Positions 8,930-10,312 of a stretch of DNA of 10,312 nt are shown here, piece by piece. Origin of the DNA: Euperipatoides rowelli (lineage: Eukaryota; Onychophora; Udeonychophora; Euonychophora; Peripatopsidae); assembly GCA_003024985.2 (NCBI GenBank), contig PXIH01S0006154.1; one strand, written 5' to 3'. A model generated the notes under the pieces. That model did not search any database and was not told where the DNA came from. It was given only the letters and a program-made list of their open reading frames with translations. The position numbers and the translations under genes were made by a program. Every line of letters starts with the position of its first letter. Position 1 is the first letter of the stretch.

Positions 8930-9084
8930 ATCTTACGGCTGGGCAGATGTTGCTGATGGGCTTTAATGGTTTGTTTACCAAACTAGACAATGATTTCAGA
9001 GATGTTTTGCATAATATGGACAAAGTAAATGTGTCCAGCATTTGGAAGAAAGTTGACATTGTACGAGAAGCTAAAGCTTTACAG
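8930..9084 (+). CDS. Exon D of the same unrecognised gene (52 codons with split first codon, phase 1-0)
   Basis: Joined to the last base of exon C it reads DLTAGQMLLMGFNGLFTKLD, continues NDFRDVLHNM and NVSSIWKKVDIVREAKALQ. The acceptor GTTTACTTTAG is good and the donor CAG|GTAAGA is close to the ideal consensus, so the gene very likely continues downstream. Codons in exons A to D total 168 with no stop and no cysteine. Spacing of L, M, F, I and V among charged residues again suggests helices. The same frame stays open for 261 bases beyond the donor, to a stop at 9343-9345, which I take as chance or possible intron retention. The antisense open frame here is a shadow. Confidence 0.75.
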
Positions 9085-10164
9085 GTAAGATACGTCATTA
9101 CAATTAAAGAAGTCAGTGTATTTAACTTTTTCACTTTTAAATTACTTTATCAAAAAATGGAAGAATATCCTTTTTTTTTATTACAAACAGCAGGCTTAGA
9201 GTGTTCAAAATTTGCAACATTTACTAAACATGAACCTAATTGGAATTTATTTATATCAGTTGATTACACTCACACTTATACTATTAGCCCTTTTATTATT
9301 AATTGTGCAGAAAATCCAGTGCTTGGAAAGAACATGTTCCTTTGAATCGATCATATTTTATATGAACTATAGTGAAACTCACTCCTTTTCTAAAAGAAAG
9401 AATGTAATATTAATGTGTTAACAATTCCCAGGAACTTGAGCAACTTTCAATAGTTCCTTTTTTGTTGCTGATAATTTCATCAAATCAAATAGAAAATATT
9501 ATTGATTAAAAATTATTCAAAATTCCATTAATAATTTATGTAAAATGATTTTAAAGAACAATAATATTGCAAACTGTTGGTGTATTATTTTGATCATTTA
9601 AAGAGCTAAATCATTGTAGGTATTTTCATGTTCAGATTTTAATATTAGTCTTTCTGTTTTTTTTACCTCATGTAATTAGACTAAAGCATATAGATATCAT
9701 ATAAAAATAATAAGAATAATGGCAATCGCCTAAATCTTTTGCATAGTAAGTTATAAGCAGGATTGTTTTCCTAATCAATAACTTTTCTGATTTCTTTCTT
9801 TATTTCACATGCTTTATGTATACATTTTTTAAAAATGAATAAGTTACTGCAAACATCCTTACCCATCCTATTTATAACTGAACTAAAGAGAAATGAGAGA
9901 CTTATAAATGAAGGGATTTAAGCATCATTATTGCCCTTTTATAGCAGCTTATTTCAAGTAGCTTATTTTATCTAATTGACTAGCATATTTATTTAGGAAA
10001 AAAATATTTACCGACATACTGTAGTTAAAATTATCAGTTTTATTTTTACATGTTTAAATCAAATTTTTTTTTCTCATATATCAGCAAAATATTTAAAAAT
10101 AGCATTATATAATAATAATTGTAATTATTTGTTTGAAAAGTACAAATTTCATATTGCTTTATAT
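9085..10164 (+). other. Sequence downstream of exon D (intron or 3' region)
   Basis: It starts with the strong donor GTAAGA. Two acceptors that would keep phase 0 are visible. One at 9310 (TTAATTGTGCAG) opens a frame to a stop at 9419-9421. One at 9431 (CAATTCCCAG) opens a 25-codon frame ELEQLSIVPFLLLIISSNQI, then ENIID and a stop at 9507-9509. Neither has clear support, and no AATAAA signal follows. The rest is AT-rich with nothing recognised. Confidence 0.4.
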
Positions 10165-10312
10165 CAGTGTTGTAGTCCTCGAGGCCAGGTCTTGGCCTCG
10201 AGAGCTCTCAAGGCCAATAGAACTTGGTCTTGTATCTAAAGCTGTAGGCCTTGATCTTGGCCTTGAAATTTTATTATAACATGGACTCGGTCTTGGCCTT
10301 GCCAGTTTACTT
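10165..10312 (+). mobile_element. Terminal part of an hAT-like DNA transposon (element extends right of the window)
   Basis: It starts CAGTGTTGTAGTCCTCGAG and is the inverted partner of 1-91, matching as far as 10276 apart from a 21-base insertion (around 10229-10249). Beyond 10276 further GACTCGGTCTTGGCCTTGCC motifs continue to the window edge. The repeated TCTTGGCCTTG-like words resemble the subterminal repeat arrays that hAT transposases bind. If 10165 is the tip, the 8-base target-site copy would be CTTTATAT just before it, but its partner is outside the window. No transposase is visible. Confidence 0.55.

Noticed and set aside
8895-9134. Minus-strand open frame of 79 codons
   Set aside because: It is antisense to exon D, whose splice sites and phase are well supported.
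1-10276. The whole window as one 10-kb transposon with terminal inverted repeats
   Set aside because: The CAGTG tips point inward towards the middle of the window, so the element bodies lie outside. No transposase is seen between them.

Overview
This looks like nuclear DNA from an animal, probably an invertebrate. It is very AT-rich, with long A and T runs. It carries spliced protein-coding exons with GT..AG introns, two decayed non-LTR (LINE) retrotransposons, and pieces resembling hAT-type DNA transposons. Two ambiguous bases (693 and 893) and repeats at both edges suggest a draft-assembly contig. I cannot name the species.

Layout. Positions 1-91 and 10165-10312 hold two inverted copies of a repeat end that begins (reading inwards) with CAGTG and is followed by GGTCTTGGCC-type motifs, as in hAT-like transposon termini. 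Both elements lie outward, beyond the window, so the roughly 10 kb between them is not the inside of one element. Positions 148-607 are the 3' end of an old, frame-broken LINE. Positions 641-2203 are a second LINE, truncated at the 5' end. It has a recognisable but dead reverse transcriptase and ends in an (ATA)6 tail. A short AATCGATTATT-rich, hAT-like remnant follows directly.

From 2480 to 9084, four exons of one plus-strand host gene can be assembled (2480-2554, 2721-2906, 4431-4518, 8930-9084). Their phases fit exactly and together give 168 uninterrupted codons. The product is a cysteine-free, probably alpha-helical stretch of a larger protein that I do not recognise. Both gene ends lie outside the window, or possibly in uncertain 3' exons near 9311 or 9432. 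The LINEs would then sit in the upstream intron or the 5' flank.

The introns are 166, 1524 and 4411 bp and are mostly AT-rich sequence without genes. The longest contains a perfect 181-bp tandem duplication (7200-7591) next to an older diverged copy. No RNA genes, CRISPR arrays or prokaryotic features were seen. Nothing here amounts to a clear new biological system. The items most worth a second look are the unidentified conserved-looking gene, the recent 181-bp duplication, the repeated TACCGGTA palindrome and the mirrored transposon ends.
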